From Blautia sp. SC05B48 (GTDB taxonomy: Bacteria; Bacillota; Clostridia; Lachnospirales; Lachnospiraceae), in the NCBI RefSeq assembly GCF_005848555.1, contig NZ_CP040518.1, positions 3,487,501 through 3,551,500 of the forward strand: a stretch of DNA of 64,000 nt, given 5' to 3'. The position numbers and the translations under genes are program-made. Shown here piece by piece: positions 9,657 through 17,839 of the stretch (position 1 is the first letter of the stretch; the number at the start of each line of letters is the position of its first letter). The notes beneath the pieces were generated by a model. That model did no database searches and had not been told where the DNA came from. It saw only the letters and a program-made list of their open reading frames with translations.

Positions 9657-10190
9657 TTAATAGATCTCGTCAAAAGACTGTCCGTCATCGTCTGTGTAAT
9701 AAATGCGCTTTGCATCCTGAGTAAAGATCAGCTTCTGTTTCCCTGCATCATCAAGGCTGCACTGCTGATAGGTGACACCCTCCTCTACCGGAAGCATACT
9801 GTCTGCATTATCATAGTCTGCAGCAGTCAGATTGGAGGGTACATGGCCATACTCATAAATGTACTGGGCCACTTCATCTTTATCTGTATAAGTGCCATTT
9901 TCATCCAGTTTCTTTTTGCTCTGCGAGTCTGCTGCATCCGATGAAGCGGCCCCATCTGTATCTCCTGATCCTGCAGCACCTTCAGAATCCTGCAGCTGCT
10001 CCAGGTCGCTTTCATCAGCTACTGCCATCTCACCATCACCATTCTGGTCCATGGCTTCCACTTCATCCTCACTCAGAGGTTCCAGGTCATCCTGAAAAGC
10101 GGATTCGTCATATTTTTCCTTATTTTTGCAGCCTCCCAGCATAACCGCCACCCCGGCAATCACCAGAATAAAATATCTGAACTTTTTCAT
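9657..10190 (-). CDS. lipoprotein with degenerate barnase-like domain
   Basis: 177-residue surface lipoprotein. It has a signal peptide with lipobox LGGC (Cys21), an acidic linker with an EF-hand-like loop DQNGDGEM (48-55), and a Ser/Ala/Asp-rich spacer. The C-terminal part (about 95-177) resembles microbial ribonucleases of the barnase family: YTDKDEVAQYIYEYGHVPSN matches the first helix region, and KRIYYTDDDGQSFDEIY matches the last strand. The middle, where barnase carries its catalytic loop, is shortened by roughly 25 residues. The usual ..REG.LP becomes NADSMLP, and the usual TDH becomes TDD, so the general base and the catalytic histidine appear lost. It starts three bases after nfo. 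Probable role: binding, not cleavage; unknown. Confidence 0.7.
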   Translation of the reverse strand: MKKFRYFILVIAGVAVMLGGCKNKEKYDESAFQDDLEPLSEDEVEAMDQNGDGEMAVADESDLEQLQDSEGAAGSGDTDGAASSDAADSQSKKKLDENGTYTDKDEVAQYIYEYGHVPSNLTAADYDNADSMLPVEEGVTYQQCSLDDAGKQKLIFTQDAKRIYYTDDDGQSFDEIY

Positions 10191-10193
10191 GGA

Positions 10194-11039
10194 TCAATCT
10201 CCTTTCATGGAATATCGTTCTCGTAAAAGTGAAATTTCTCTTTTCCATCCTTCATCATCATTTGGTGTCTCCAGAATAAAGGGGATTCCCTCAAGAGCCG
10301 GATGGCACACCACATTCACAAGTGCATCCAGGCCGATCTGACCTTCGCCGATCTTTGCATGACGATCCTTATGACTGCCCAGTCCATTTATACTGTCGTT
10401 AAGATGAACAGCCTTCAATCTGGAAAGGCCGATCACCTGGTCAAACTCATCAAGAACACCATCCAGATCATGGACAATGTCATAACCGCCATCCCATACA
10501 TGACAGGTATCCAGACAAACACCCAGTTTATTATTTTTTTCCACCCTGTCAATGATATCACGAAGCTCCTGAAATGTTGCTCCTACTTCCGAACCCTTGC
10601 CGGACATGGTTTCCAGAAGGACGATCGTACTCTGTTCTTCTGTAAGGACATCATTGAGGATTTCCGAAATTTTGGCAATTCCCGTCTCAGTTCCCTGTCC
10701 TACATGACTGCCCGGGTGAAAATTATAATAATTTCCCGGCGTATATTCCATGCGTTTCAGATCATCTGCCATAATCTCTCTTGCAAAATCTCTCAGATTT
10801 TCTTTTGCGGCACAGGCATTCATGGTATACGGTGCATGTGCCACCAGCTTTCCAAAATGATTTTCCCCGGAAAGCTTCAGAAATCTTTCCACATCTACGG
10901 GATCGATCTCTTTTGCCTTGCCTCCTCTGGGATTGCGGGTAAAAAAAGCGAACGTATTTCCGCCGTTTTTCAGCATCTGACGTCCCATGGCGGCATAGCC
11001 TTTGGACGAACTTGTATGATTTCCGATATATAATACCAT
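10194..11039 (-). CDS. nfo: endonuclease IV (AP endonuclease)
   Basis: Zinc-dependent apurinic/apyrimidinic endonuclease for base-excision repair; cytoplasmic. 281 residues, the usual size. Metal ligands are visible in order: AHAPYTMN near 68, NFHPGSHVG near 106, [10 protein letters not shown] near 143, [13 protein letters not shown] near 175, KAVHLNDS near 209, [10 protein letters not shown] near 224 and LETPND near 257. Its stop lies three bases before the lipoprotein start, so the two are probably co-transcribed. Start ATG at 11039 has a GGGAGA site somewhat upstream. Confidence 0.96.
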   Translation of the reverse strand: MVLYIGNHTSSSKGYAAMGRQMLKNGGNTFAFFTRNPRGGKAKEIDPVDVERFLKLSGENHFGKLVAHAPYTMNACAAKENLRDFAREIMADDLKRMEYTPGNYYNFHPGSHVGQGTETGIAKISEILNDVLTEEQSTIVLLETMSGKGSEVGATFQELRDIIDRVEKNNKLGVCLDTCHVWDGGYDIVHDLDGVLDEFDQVIGLSRLKAVHLNDSINGLGSHKDRHAKIGEGQIGLDALVNVVCHPALEGIPFILETPNDDEGWKREISLLRERYSMKGD

Positions 11040-11131
11040 GTCAGCACCATCTCCCTGTAGTTTATATTTCTGCCTTCTGGCTTAACTATTATATCAAAAA
11101 CTTCTTTTTCTGAAAAGTCCGCGATTCTTTC

Positions 11132-11160
11132 TTTACAATACTTACCATTCTTTCTATAAT
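11132..11160 (+). promoter_or_regulatory. promoter of the capA-like gene
   Basis: TTTACA (11132-11137), 17-base spacer, consensus TATAAT (11155-11160), about 30 bases before the start codon. Confidence 0.7.
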
Positions 11161-11192
11161 AAAGATATCTTTACATATGAAGGAGAAAAAGA

Positions 11193-12512
11193 ATGGCAAA
11201 CGACAATCGAAGGCGGCCGCCTCATGGCCATGATCCGGAGCAGGCACGCAGGGAAGCCGCCAGAGCACGAGAAACACGTCAGAAGCAATCTGGTTCTGCA
11301 TCCCGAAATTCCCGTTCACATTTCACTGGGACTCGCAGGAATGACATCAGCAAAAAATCCAGATATTACCAGGTACGCCGTCAGAAAATGTTTCTTGCAG
11401 CTGGCGGGATCCTGATCATACTTATTCTTGTGATCATTTTTTCCGCACGTGCATGCATTTCTTCCCGTAAAGCTGCAGAAGCCGCCGCACTGCAGAAGGC
11501 ACAGGAAGAGGAGGCCGCAAAAAAGGCAAAAGAAGAAGCTGCTGCTGTGAAAGATCCCGTTTCACTGACGCTCAGTGTAGTCGGTGACTGCACGTTGGGT
11601 ACCGATGAGACCTTTGATTATGACACAAGTCTGAACGCATACTACGACAACAACGGCAAAGATTATTTCTTTAAAAATGTAAAAAGCATCTTTGAGGCAG
11701 ATGACCTGACAATTGCCAATTTTGAAGGAACCCTCACCGATTCCGATGCCAGAGAAGATAAAACCTTTGCATTTAAAGCGCCTGCCGAATATGCTCAGAT
11801 ACTCACCAGCGGTTCCGTTGAAGCCGTAAACACCGCAAACAATCACAGCCATGATTACGGAGAGCAAAGCTACACGGATACTCTGACTGCTCTGGACAAT
11901 GCAAACATTACACACTTCGGTTATGATGATACTGCAGTTATGGATATCAAAGGGGTCAAAGTTGGTCTTGTCGGAATTTATGAGCTGAACGACCACCTTG
12001 GACGTGAACAGCAGCTGAAAGATAACATCGCAAAGGTCAAAACAGATGGAGCAGAACTCATTGTTGTGATCTTCCACTGGGGCAATGAGACCGAAACAGT
12101 TCCTGATACCAATCAGATGACACTTGGCCGCCTTGCTATCGATGAAGGTGCAGATCTGGTATGCGGCCATCATCCGCATGTACTCCAGGGAATCGAAACC
12201 TATAAAGGAAAAAACATCGTCTACAGTCTTGGTAATTTCTGCTTTGGAGGAAACAGCTCTCCAAGTGATATGGACACCATGATCTTCCAGCAGACCTTCA
12301 CTATCACCTCAGAAGGCGTACAGGCTGATAACGTGACCAATATCATTCCCTGCTCTATTTCTTCCGCAGATGGCTACAACAACTACCAGCCAACTCCTGC
12401 ATCCGGAGATGAGGCATCCAGGATCAAATCCAAGATAGAGGAACGCAGTGCTGCAATTCCGGCCGCGGATTCTTCATCCGCTACATCGGAAGGCTCTGAC
12501 AGTGAAGAATAA
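11193..12512 (+). CDS. CapA-family membrane-anchored metallophosphatase-like protein
   Basis: 439 residues. The N-terminal 60 residues are basic and disordered. One transmembrane helix (about 67-85, LAAGGILIILILVIIFSA) is followed by a charged Ala/Glu/Lys coiled segment and then the PGA_cap/CapA domain (about 125-400). Typical CapA motifs are seen: VGDCTLG near 129, NFEGTLT near 175, NTANNHSHDYG near 210, HWGNETE near 288, CGHHPHVLQG near 322 and YSLGNFCFGG near 342. This family resembles calcineurin-like phosphoesterases and is linked to poly-gamma-glutamate or capsule export. No pgsB/pgsC partners are nearby, so true polyglutamate synthesis is doubtful. A Ser-rich acidic tail ends the protein. 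Confidence 0.85.
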   Translation: MANDNRRRPPHGHDPEQARREAARARETRQKQSGSASRNSRSHFTGTRRNDISKKSRYYQVRRQKMFLAAGGILIILILVIIFSARACISSRKAAEAAALQKAQEEEAAKKAKEEAAAVKDPVSLTLSVVGDCTLGTDETFDYDTSLNAYYDNNGKDYFFKNVKSIFEADDLTIANFEGTLTDSDAREDKTFAFKAPAEYAQILTSGSVEAVNTANNHSHDYGEQSYTDTLTALDNANITHFGYDDTAVMDIKGVKVGLVGIYELNDHLGREQQLKDNIAKVKTDGAELIVVIFHWGNETETVPDTNQMTLGRLAIDEGADLVCGHHPHVLQGIETYKGKNIVYSLGNFCFGGNSSPSDMDTMIFQQTFTITSEGVQADNVTNIIPCSISSADGYNNYQPTPASGDEASRIKSKIEERSAAIPAADSSSATSEGSDSEE

Positions 12513-12527
12513 ATAGAATAACCCAAA

Positions 12528-12594
12528 AATAATATCCCAACAGATCCTGTGATAATGCATGTTTCCATGCTGCGATCCGTTGGGATATTATTTA
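12528..12594. terminator. bidirectional terminator
   Basis: Long stem: AATAATATCCCAACAGATC pairs with GATCCGTTGGGATATTATT (one mismatch). It lies between the convergent capA-like and queA genes, with A/T runs on both sides. Confidence 0.8.
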
Positions 12595-12615
12595 TATAAA
12601 AAGTAATTTTAGATC

Positions 12616-13641
12616 TTATTCGATCATCATGGCATCTCCAAAACTGAAGAAACGATATCTTTCCTTCACAGCTTCCTCGTAAGCAGCCATAATATGTTCT
12701 TTTCCGGCAAGGGCTGAAACCAACATCAGAAGCGTGGACTCCGGCAGATGGAAATTGGTGATCAGTCCATCGATAGCTTTGAATTTATAACCAGGATAGA
12801 TAAAGATCTCTGTCCATCCGCTTCCGGCCTTCACGATTCCGTCCTCTCCGGTTGCTGACTCCAGGGTACGGCAGCTGGTAGTTCCCACAGAAATCACCCT
12901 TCCACCGTTTTTCTTTGTGTCATTGATCAATTTTGCCTGATCTTCTTCCACAATATAAAACTCCGAGTGCATGTGGTGCTTTTCTACATCATCTACCTTT
13001 ACCGGGCGGAAGGTTCCGAGACCTACATGTAAAGTTACATGTGCAATATTCACACCCTTCTCCTTTACCTTCTCAAGAAGCTCCGGCGTGAAGTGAAGTC
13101 CTGCGGTAGGTGCGGCAGCAGATCCCTCATTCTTTGCATATACAGTCTGATAACGGTTCTTATCCTTCAGCTTGTGGGTAATATACGGCGGCAGCGGCAT
13201 TTCTCCCAACTGATCCAGGATTTCTTCGAAAATCCCCTCATAATGGAACTGGATCAAGCGGTTTCCCTCATCTACAATATCAATGATCTCACCCTTCAGG
13301 ATACCGTCACCAAAAGTGATCTTTGCACCGGGACGTGCTTTTTTTCCCGGCTTTACAAGACACTCCCAGATATCATTTTCGCGGCGTTTCAGAAGCAGGA
13401 TCTCGATCAGTGCTCCAGTTTCTTCCTTGTGACCATAAAGACGTGCCGGGATAACCTTGGTATCATTGATCACAAGGCAGTCTCCCTTATGCAGGTAATC
13501 CAGTATATCGGTAAAATGACGATGTTCAATACTTCCATCTTTCAGGGACAGATGCATCAGTCTGGAAGAGCTTCTGTCCTCCAGCGGATCCTGAGCGATC
13601 AGTTCCTGCGGCAGATCATAATAAAAATCTGATGTTTTCAT
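12616..13641 (-). CDS. queA: S-adenosylmethionine:tRNA ribosyltransferase-isomerase
   Basis: Transfers the ribosyl group of SAM to preQ1 at tRNA position 34, making epoxyqueuosine. 341 residues. It begins [17 protein letters not shown] and shows the typical [43 protein letters not shown] and [14 protein letters not shown] blocks. The ATG at 13641 was chosen because it matches the family N-terminus and lies two bases after the trmD stop, with the ribosome site inside trmD. A longer reading from 13698 overlaps trmD and is unlikely. It is the last gene of the ylxM-ffh operon as read here. Confidence 0.96.
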   Translation of the reverse strand: MKTSDFYYDLPQELIAQDPLEDRSSSRLMHLSLKDGSIEHRHFTDILDYLHKGDCLVINDTKVIPARLYGHKEETGALIEILLLKRRENDIWECLVKPGKKARPGAKITFGDGILKGEIIDIVDEGNRLIQFHYEGIFEEILDQLGEMPLPPYITHKLKDKNRYQTVYAKNEGSAAAPTAGLHFTPELLEKVKEKGVNIAHVTLHVGLGTFRPVKVDDVEKHHMHSEFYIVEEDQAKLINDTKKNGGRVISVGTTSCRTLESATGEDGIVKAGSGWTEIFIYPGYKFKAIDGLITNFHLPESTLLMLVSALAGKEHIMAAYEEAVKERYRFFSFGDAMMIE

Positions 13642-13643
13642 AA

Positions 13644-14396
13644 TTATTTTTCCACTTCCTCTTTCCACTGTTTGCGAAGCCTGCGGACCTCGTTCCACTC
13701 TTTGTTGGTCAGATCAGCCTTTGGTAAAAGATCCGGCCTCCATTTGGCTGTACGGATGATAGACTGCTCTCTTCTCCATTTATCCACATTGGCATGATGT
13801 CCGGAAAGCAGCACCTCCGGAACCTTTTTTCCATGCCATTCCTCCGGGCGGCTGTACTGGGGATACTCCAGAAGATTCCCGGAAAAGGATTCCGTCTCAC
13901 CGGATTCCTGATTATTCAGAACACCTGGTACCATTCTGGAAATAGAATCCATCATGACCATAGCTGGAAGTTCTCCACCGGTAAGTACATAATCACCAAT
14001 GGAAACATAGTCTGTTACGATTTCTTCCAGAACACGCTCATCAATTCCCTCATAATGACCACAGAGGAAAACCAGGTCTTCTTCAAGGGCAAACTCTTTT
14101 GCCATATCCTGATTGAAGGTTTTTCCCTGAGGAGTCAGAAAGATCACGCGGGGTTTCCTTCCAATACGTTCTGCAATGGATTCATAAGACAGATATACCG
14201 GCTCTGCCTGCATCAGCATTCCGGCTCCGCCGCCATAAGGATAATCATCTACCTTCTGGTGCTTATTGAATGCAAAATCCCGTATATTAATCGCTTCCAG
14301 TGATAACAGTCCCTTTGTAATGGCACGGCCTGTAATACTTGTGTTCATTCCGTTCTCGATCATTTCCGGAAACAATGTAAGTACATGATAATTCAT
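13644..14396 (-). CDS. trmD: tRNA (guanine-N1-)-methyltransferase
   Basis: Methylates G37 of tRNAs with SAM, preventing +1 frameshifting; acts as a dimer with a trefoil knot. 250 residues, begins [12 protein letters not shown]. Knot and SAM-pocket motifs are visible: [12 protein letters not shown] near residue 53, [12 protein letters not shown] near 110 and [11 protein letters not shown] near 131. The C-terminal domain has [13 protein letters not shown]. It abuts rimM (next base) and is followed two bases later by queA. The common neighbour rplS is not here. Confidence 0.97.
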   Translation of the reverse strand: MNYHVLTLFPEMIENGMNTSITGRAITKGLLSLEAINIRDFAFNKHQKVDDYPYGGGAGMLMQAEPVYLSYESIAERIGRKPRVIFLTPQGKTFNQDMAKEFALEEDLVFLCGHYEGIDERVLEEIVTDYVSIGDYVLTGGELPAMVMMDSISRMVPGVLNNQESGETESFSGNLLEYPQYSRPEEWHGKKVPEVLLSGHHANVDKWRREQSIIRTAKWRPDLLPKADLTNKEWNEVRRLRKQWKEEVEK

Positions 14397-14903
14397 TTAA
14401 ACAAGCCCTTTCATCAAATGTACAGTCATGGTATTTTTTTCAACATCCACATCAAGAACACAGTCATGTATCGCAGGAAACAGAATTTCCTCGCCATCCA
14501 CACGATCTACAATATAAACATCATTAGCACCGGTCTCCATCACATCACGGAGCACTCCGAATTTCTCCCCATTCTCCAGAAGTACTTCCATTCCGATGAG
14601 ATCCGCCACATAATATTCGTCCTCGCCAAGCTCCTGTGCCTCTTCACGTGGGATCCAAAGCTCACGGCCCTTGTACATTTCAATATCATTGATGTTGTCA
14701 ATGCCTTCAAACTTCAGGATCGCAAGATTTTTAAAAAACTTTACATTCTGAATATTCAGTCTGCGAAGCTCTTTTCCTGTATCCAGAAGCACATATTCAA
14801 TATCAAGAAAACGCTCTGCGTCGTCCGTTGTTGGAAAAACTTTTACTTCACCACGGACGCCATGGGTCGTTGTAATAACTCCTACCTTTAATAAATCTTC
14901 CAT
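14397..14903 (-). CDS. rimM: 16S rRNA processing protein RimM
   Basis: Assembly factor for the 30S head that binds S19. 168 residues. Starts MEDLLKVGVITTTHGVRGEVKV, the classic RimM N-terminal barrel. The C-terminal PRC-barrel contains YYVADLIGMEVL and ILFPAIHDCVLDVDV. A clear AAGGAG site precedes the ATG. It sits between khpA and trmD in the standard Firmicute order. Confidence 0.96.
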   Translation of the reverse strand: MEDLLKVGVITTTHGVRGEVKVFPTTDDAERFLDIEYVLLDTGKELRRLNIQNVKFFKNLAILKFEGIDNINDIEMYKGRELWIPREEAQELGEDEYYVADLIGMEVLLENGEKFGVLRDVMETGANDVYIVDRVDGEEILFPAIHDCVLDVDVEKNTMTVHLMKGLV

Positions 14904-14962
14904 TTTTGCTCCTTTTCAGAGTAAAAACAGGAGCCATGGAATCCACAGCTCCTGTCTCTTTT

Positions 14963-15193
14963 TCATTGCAGAATATCTACAATCACTTTTTTGCTGCTTT
15001 TTGAAGAAGCCGCTTTCACAACAGTACGGATTGCCTTGGCAATTCTGCCCTGTCTTCCGATAACCTTACCCATATCGGCTGGTCCGACCTTCAGTTCAAC
15101 AACGATCGCGTCGTCTTTTTCAGTCTCAGTAACGACTACTTCATCCGGATTTTCAACAAGAGATTTTGCAATTACTTCTACAAGTTGTTTCAT
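14963..15193 (-). CDS. khpA: KH-domain RNA-binding protein KhpA
   Basis: 76-residue protein with one KH domain. The signature GKVIGRQGRIAKAIRTVVKA lies at about residues 42-61. KhpA binds RNA and, with KhpB/Jag in relatives, influences cell division and small-RNA networks. Preceded by AGGAGG. The place between rpsP and rimM is the conserved Firmicute position. Confidence 0.95.
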   Translation of the reverse strand: MKQLVEVIAKSLVENPDEVVVTETEKDDAIVVELKVGPADMGKVIGRQGRIAKAIRTVVKAASSKSSKKVIVDILQ

Positions 15194-15248
15194 TACATAC
15201 CTCCTTGCTCCTGCCTCATTGAGGTCACAGATCCAAATCTGTCAGGTA

Positions 15249-15494
15249 TTATTTCTCGATTCCGGCAAGTTTAAGAAGCTTAGCAACTACCTCTGTAGGC
15301 TGAGCACCAGCTGCAAGCCATTTTTTAGCTGCCTCTTCATCGATTTTGTATACGCTTGGGTCAAGATTCGGATCATATGTTCCGATCTCTGCGATACATC
15401 TTCCGTCACGTTTGCAGCGGGAATCTGCTACTACGATTCTATAGAAAGGTGCTTTCTTCTGTCCCATTCTTCTTAATCTGATCTTAACTGCCAT
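15249..15494 (-). CDS. rpsP: 30S ribosomal protein S16
   Basis: 81-residue S16 with the diagnostic N-terminus [20 protein letters not shown] and the IGTYDPN block. Part of the 30S body. Preceded by TGGAGG. It lies between ffh and khpA. Confidence 0.98.
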   Translation of the reverse strand: MAVKIRLRRMGQKKAPFYRIVVADSRCKRDGRCIAEIGTYDPNLDPSVYKIDEEAAKKWLAAGAQPTEVVAKLLKLAGIEK

Positions 15495-15539
15495 TTTTGT
15501 TTTCCTCCAATTATCTTTCTGAAAATTTATTGTTATTTA

Positions 15540-16892
15540 TTAAAAGGGAAGCTTAAAGCCGCCTCTTTTTCCCATGTTCATCTTGCCGCCTGTTAATCCC
15601 GGCATCTGTTTCATCATCTTCTTGCTCTGCTCAAACTGCTTCACAAGACGATTTACTTCTGTAATATCCACTCCGGCACCTCTGGCGATGCGGTTCTTGC
15701 GTGAAATGTTCAGAATGTTTGGGTTACTTCTCTCCTGAGGTGTCATGGAAAGAATGATAGACTTGGTACGGTCCATAGCCTTCTCATCGATCATACCCTC
15801 GATGTCCTTCATCTTGCCACCCATTCCGGGAAGCATATTCAGGATACTGGAAATACCACCCATCTTGTTCATCTGCTCCATGCTGGTAAGATAATCATTG
15901 AAGTCGAAGTCCATTTTTTTCAGCTTCTTCTGCATCTCCTGAGCCTGTTCCTGATCCACAGATGCTTCCACCTTTTCGATCAGACTCATTACATCGCCCA
16001 TTCCAAGGATTCTGGAAGCCATACGCTCCGGATAGAACTGTTCCAGATCTGAAAGCTTCTCTCCCATACCAACATAGAAGATTGGTTTGCCGGTCACGGC
16101 TTTAATGGAAAGCGCAGCGCCGCCTCGTGTATCACCGTCCATCTTAGTCAGGATCACACCGTCAATGCCAACTTTATCAGAAAAATTCTGCGCCACATTT
16201 ACCGCATCCTGTCCTGTCATGGCATCAACTACAAGCACTGTAGCATCTACATTCACATTCGCTTTGATATTCTCAAGCTCCTGCATCATATCCTCATCAA
16301 TGTGAAGACGTCCTGCCGTATCGATGAGCACAACATTCTGCTGATTGGATTTCGCATGCTCGATAGCTGCTTTTGCAATATCCACGGGATTCTGCTTATC
16401 TCCCATGGAAAAGACCTCGACGCCCTGTTTCTCACCGTTTACCTGCAGCTGTGTGATCGCTGCCGGACGGTAAACATCACAGGCCACAAGCAGTGGTCTC
16501 TTTCCCTTGGATTTCAGTTTGCCTGCCAGCTTGGCAACCGTCGTTGTCTTACCTGCACCCTGAAGACCAACCATCATAAGAACGGTAAGATCCATTCCCG
16601 GTTTGATCGGAAGCTCTGTTGTCTCACTTCCCATCAGGTTGACCAGCTCATCATTTACGATCTTGATCACCATCTGTCCCGGATTCAGACCATTCATAAC
16701 ATCCTGTCCGATAGCCTTTTCCTGAACGGATTTTGTAAACTGCTTAACGACCTTAAAGTTAACATCCGCCTCCAGAAGCGCCATCTTAACTTCCTTCAGT
16801 GCCACCTTGACATCAGCCTCCGTGAGACGGCCCTTGCCCTTCAGTTTCTTAAATACATTCTGCAGTTTATCTGTTAAACTCTCAAATGCCAT
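15540..16892 (-). CDS. ffh: signal recognition particle protein Ffh
   Basis: SRP54 GTPase that binds signal sequences and 4.5S/scRNA and docks on FtsY. 450 residues. N domain four-helix bundle; G1 GLQGAGKTTTVAKLA at about 108-122; DTAGRLHIDE near 190; TKMDGDTRGG near 247; then the Met-rich M domain (about 300-430) with SMTPQERSNP and RIARGAGVDI. It is four bases from ylxM, with which it is normally co-transcribed. Its receptor gene ftsY is in this window at 29006. Confidence 0.98.
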   Translation of the reverse strand: MAFESLTDKLQNVFKKLKGKGRLTEADVKVALKEVKMALLEADVNFKVVKQFTKSVQEKAIGQDVMNGLNPGQMVIKIVNDELVNLMGSETTELPIKPGMDLTVLMMVGLQGAGKTTTVAKLAGKLKSKGKRPLLVACDVYRPAAITQLQVNGEKQGVEVFSMGDKQNPVDIAKAAIEHAKSNQQNVVLIDTAGRLHIDEDMMQELENIKANVNVDATVLVVDAMTGQDAVNVAQNFSDKVGIDGVILTKMDGDTRGGAALSIKAVTGKPIFYVGMGEKLSDLEQFYPERMASRILGMGDVMSLIEKVEASVDQEQAQEMQKKLKKMDFDFNDYLTSMEQMNKMGGISSILNMLPGMGGKMKDIEGMIDEKAMDRTKSIILSMTPQERSNPNILNISRKNRIARGAGVDITEVNRLVKQFEQSKKMMKQMPGLTGGKMNMGKRGGFKLPF

Positions 16893-16895
16893 TGA

Positions 16896-17219
16896 TCATA
16901 ACTCCTCTAATATCACATTGGAAATCGCCGCAATATCTTCGGCGTGGTACTTGTCAGCCAGTTCATGGATCTTTATGACCTGACTGCGGATGTTCAGGAA
17001 TTTCTCGACCAGATGAAGCTTCTCTTCATATTCTTCCAACGTCCGATTGCACCGTCTGATCATATCATGTACACCCTGTCTGCTGATGCCAAGTTCCTCA
17101 GCAACCTCACTTAAGGAATAGTCCTCAAATACCACACTGGTGTACACCTGCCGCTGCCTCTCTGTCAGAAGCTCTCCATAAAAATCAAATAAAAATGTCT
17201 GCTCTACAAATTTCTCCAT
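16896..17219 (-). CDS. ylxM: YlxM-type helix-turn-helix protein
   Basis: 107-residue UPF0122 protein. It contains a sigma-70 region-4-like helix-turn-helix ([21 protein letters not shown], about residues 34-54). It is known as a partner or regulator of the SRP in Gram-positive bacteria. First gene of the operon, with its own promoter just upstream. Confidence 0.93.
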   Translation of the reverse strand: MEKFVEQTFLFDFYGELLTERQRQVYTSVVFEDYSLSEVAEELGISRQGVHDMIRRCNRTLEEYEEKLHLVEKFLNIRSQVIKIHELADKYHAEDIAAISNVILEEL

Positions 17220-17236
17220 CTGTAATCACCTTGGCT

Positions 17237-17265
17237 ATCATACACGATTCCATCATACCTGTCAA
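17237..17265 (-). promoter_or_regulatory. promoter of the ylxM-ffh-rpsP-khpA-rimM-trmD-queA operon
   Basis: On the minus strand TTGACA (17260-17265), 17-base spacer, TATGAT (17237-17242). Leader is only about ten bases, so the transcript starts almost at ylxM. Confidence 0.75.
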
Positions 17266-17303
17266 GGGTTTTTGCTTTACAAATTTATTTTTTTCTGAAT
17301 TTC

Positions 17304-17361
17304 ACAAAAAAAGGCCGAAAAAGCACTTTTCTGTTGGGTTTTGCAGGCTTTTCCGACCTTT
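17304..17361 (-). terminator. strong terminator after the methyltransferase remnant
   Basis: 15 consecutive pairs (17310-17324 with 17347-17361, two G-U) and a run of U on the minus strand. It follows the decayed gene at 17403 and protects the ylxM promoter from upstream transcription. Confidence 0.8.
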
Positions 17362-17402
17362 GTTATTCTATTTACTTCTTATTAATAGGCCTTATGCTTC
17401 GA

Positions 17403-17672
17403 TCAAAACATTTCCTTTGTCATTTTATCGATTTCCTGATCCACTGCCTCATATACACCCGGGATACACGAGAAATTCAGGCCATGGGTGGTGCATGGAA
17501 TAAAATAAAGCTTACCACAGTCTCTGCAAAGCTGATCTGTTGACTCTTCGATCATTTCCTGATTCCAGTCAAAGCGATCTACCTTACCGTTGTCGATACC
17601 ACCCATAAATGTGATATCTTTTCCATATTCTTTGATCAGCTTCGGAAGATCATTAACTGACATACAGCCCTG
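17403..17672 (-). pseudogene. C-terminal remnant of a uroporphyrinogen-decarboxylase-type methyltransferase
   Basis: Only the last 90 or so residues survive: QGCMSVNDLPKLIKEYG, ITFMGGIDNGKVDR and GLNFSCIPGVYEAVDQEI match the C-terminus of the UROD/MtaA family (corrinoid-linked demethylases or methyltransferases). The frame continues upstream to 17699 but those residues do not fit the family, and no start with a ribosome site exists. The N-terminal three quarters are missing. The original terminator remains. The neighbouring PucR-type regulator, transcribed away, could have controlled the lost gene. Confidence 0.7.
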
Positions 17673-17728
17673 CCCTTTTTTCCGCACTTGTTTTGCCACA
17701 CCCCAATATAAATGACTTGTTTCTGCAC

Positions 17729-17757
17729 TTGTTTTTTCCTTATGATTCCATTATACT
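17729..17757 (+). promoter_or_regulatory. promoter of the PucR-family gene
   Basis: TTGTTT (17729-17734), 17-base spacer, TATACT (17752-17757). The TTG start codon is about 80 bases downstream behind GGAAGGAGG. Confidence 0.55.
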
Positions 17758-17839
17758 GTAAATCAAAAGAATCACAATTCCACATAATATGGCTATTATT
17801 CCTGTTTTTTCCTACAAAATATAGGAAGGAGGATTTTCC

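Noticed and set aside
9657-10190. active secreted ribonuclease
   Set aside because: The barnase-like region lacks the catalytic histidine and most of the catalytic loop, so an active RNase call is not supported.
11193-12512. poly-gamma-glutamate synthesis operon
   Set aside because: Only a CapA-like protein is present; no capB/pgsB or capC/pgsC genes flank it.
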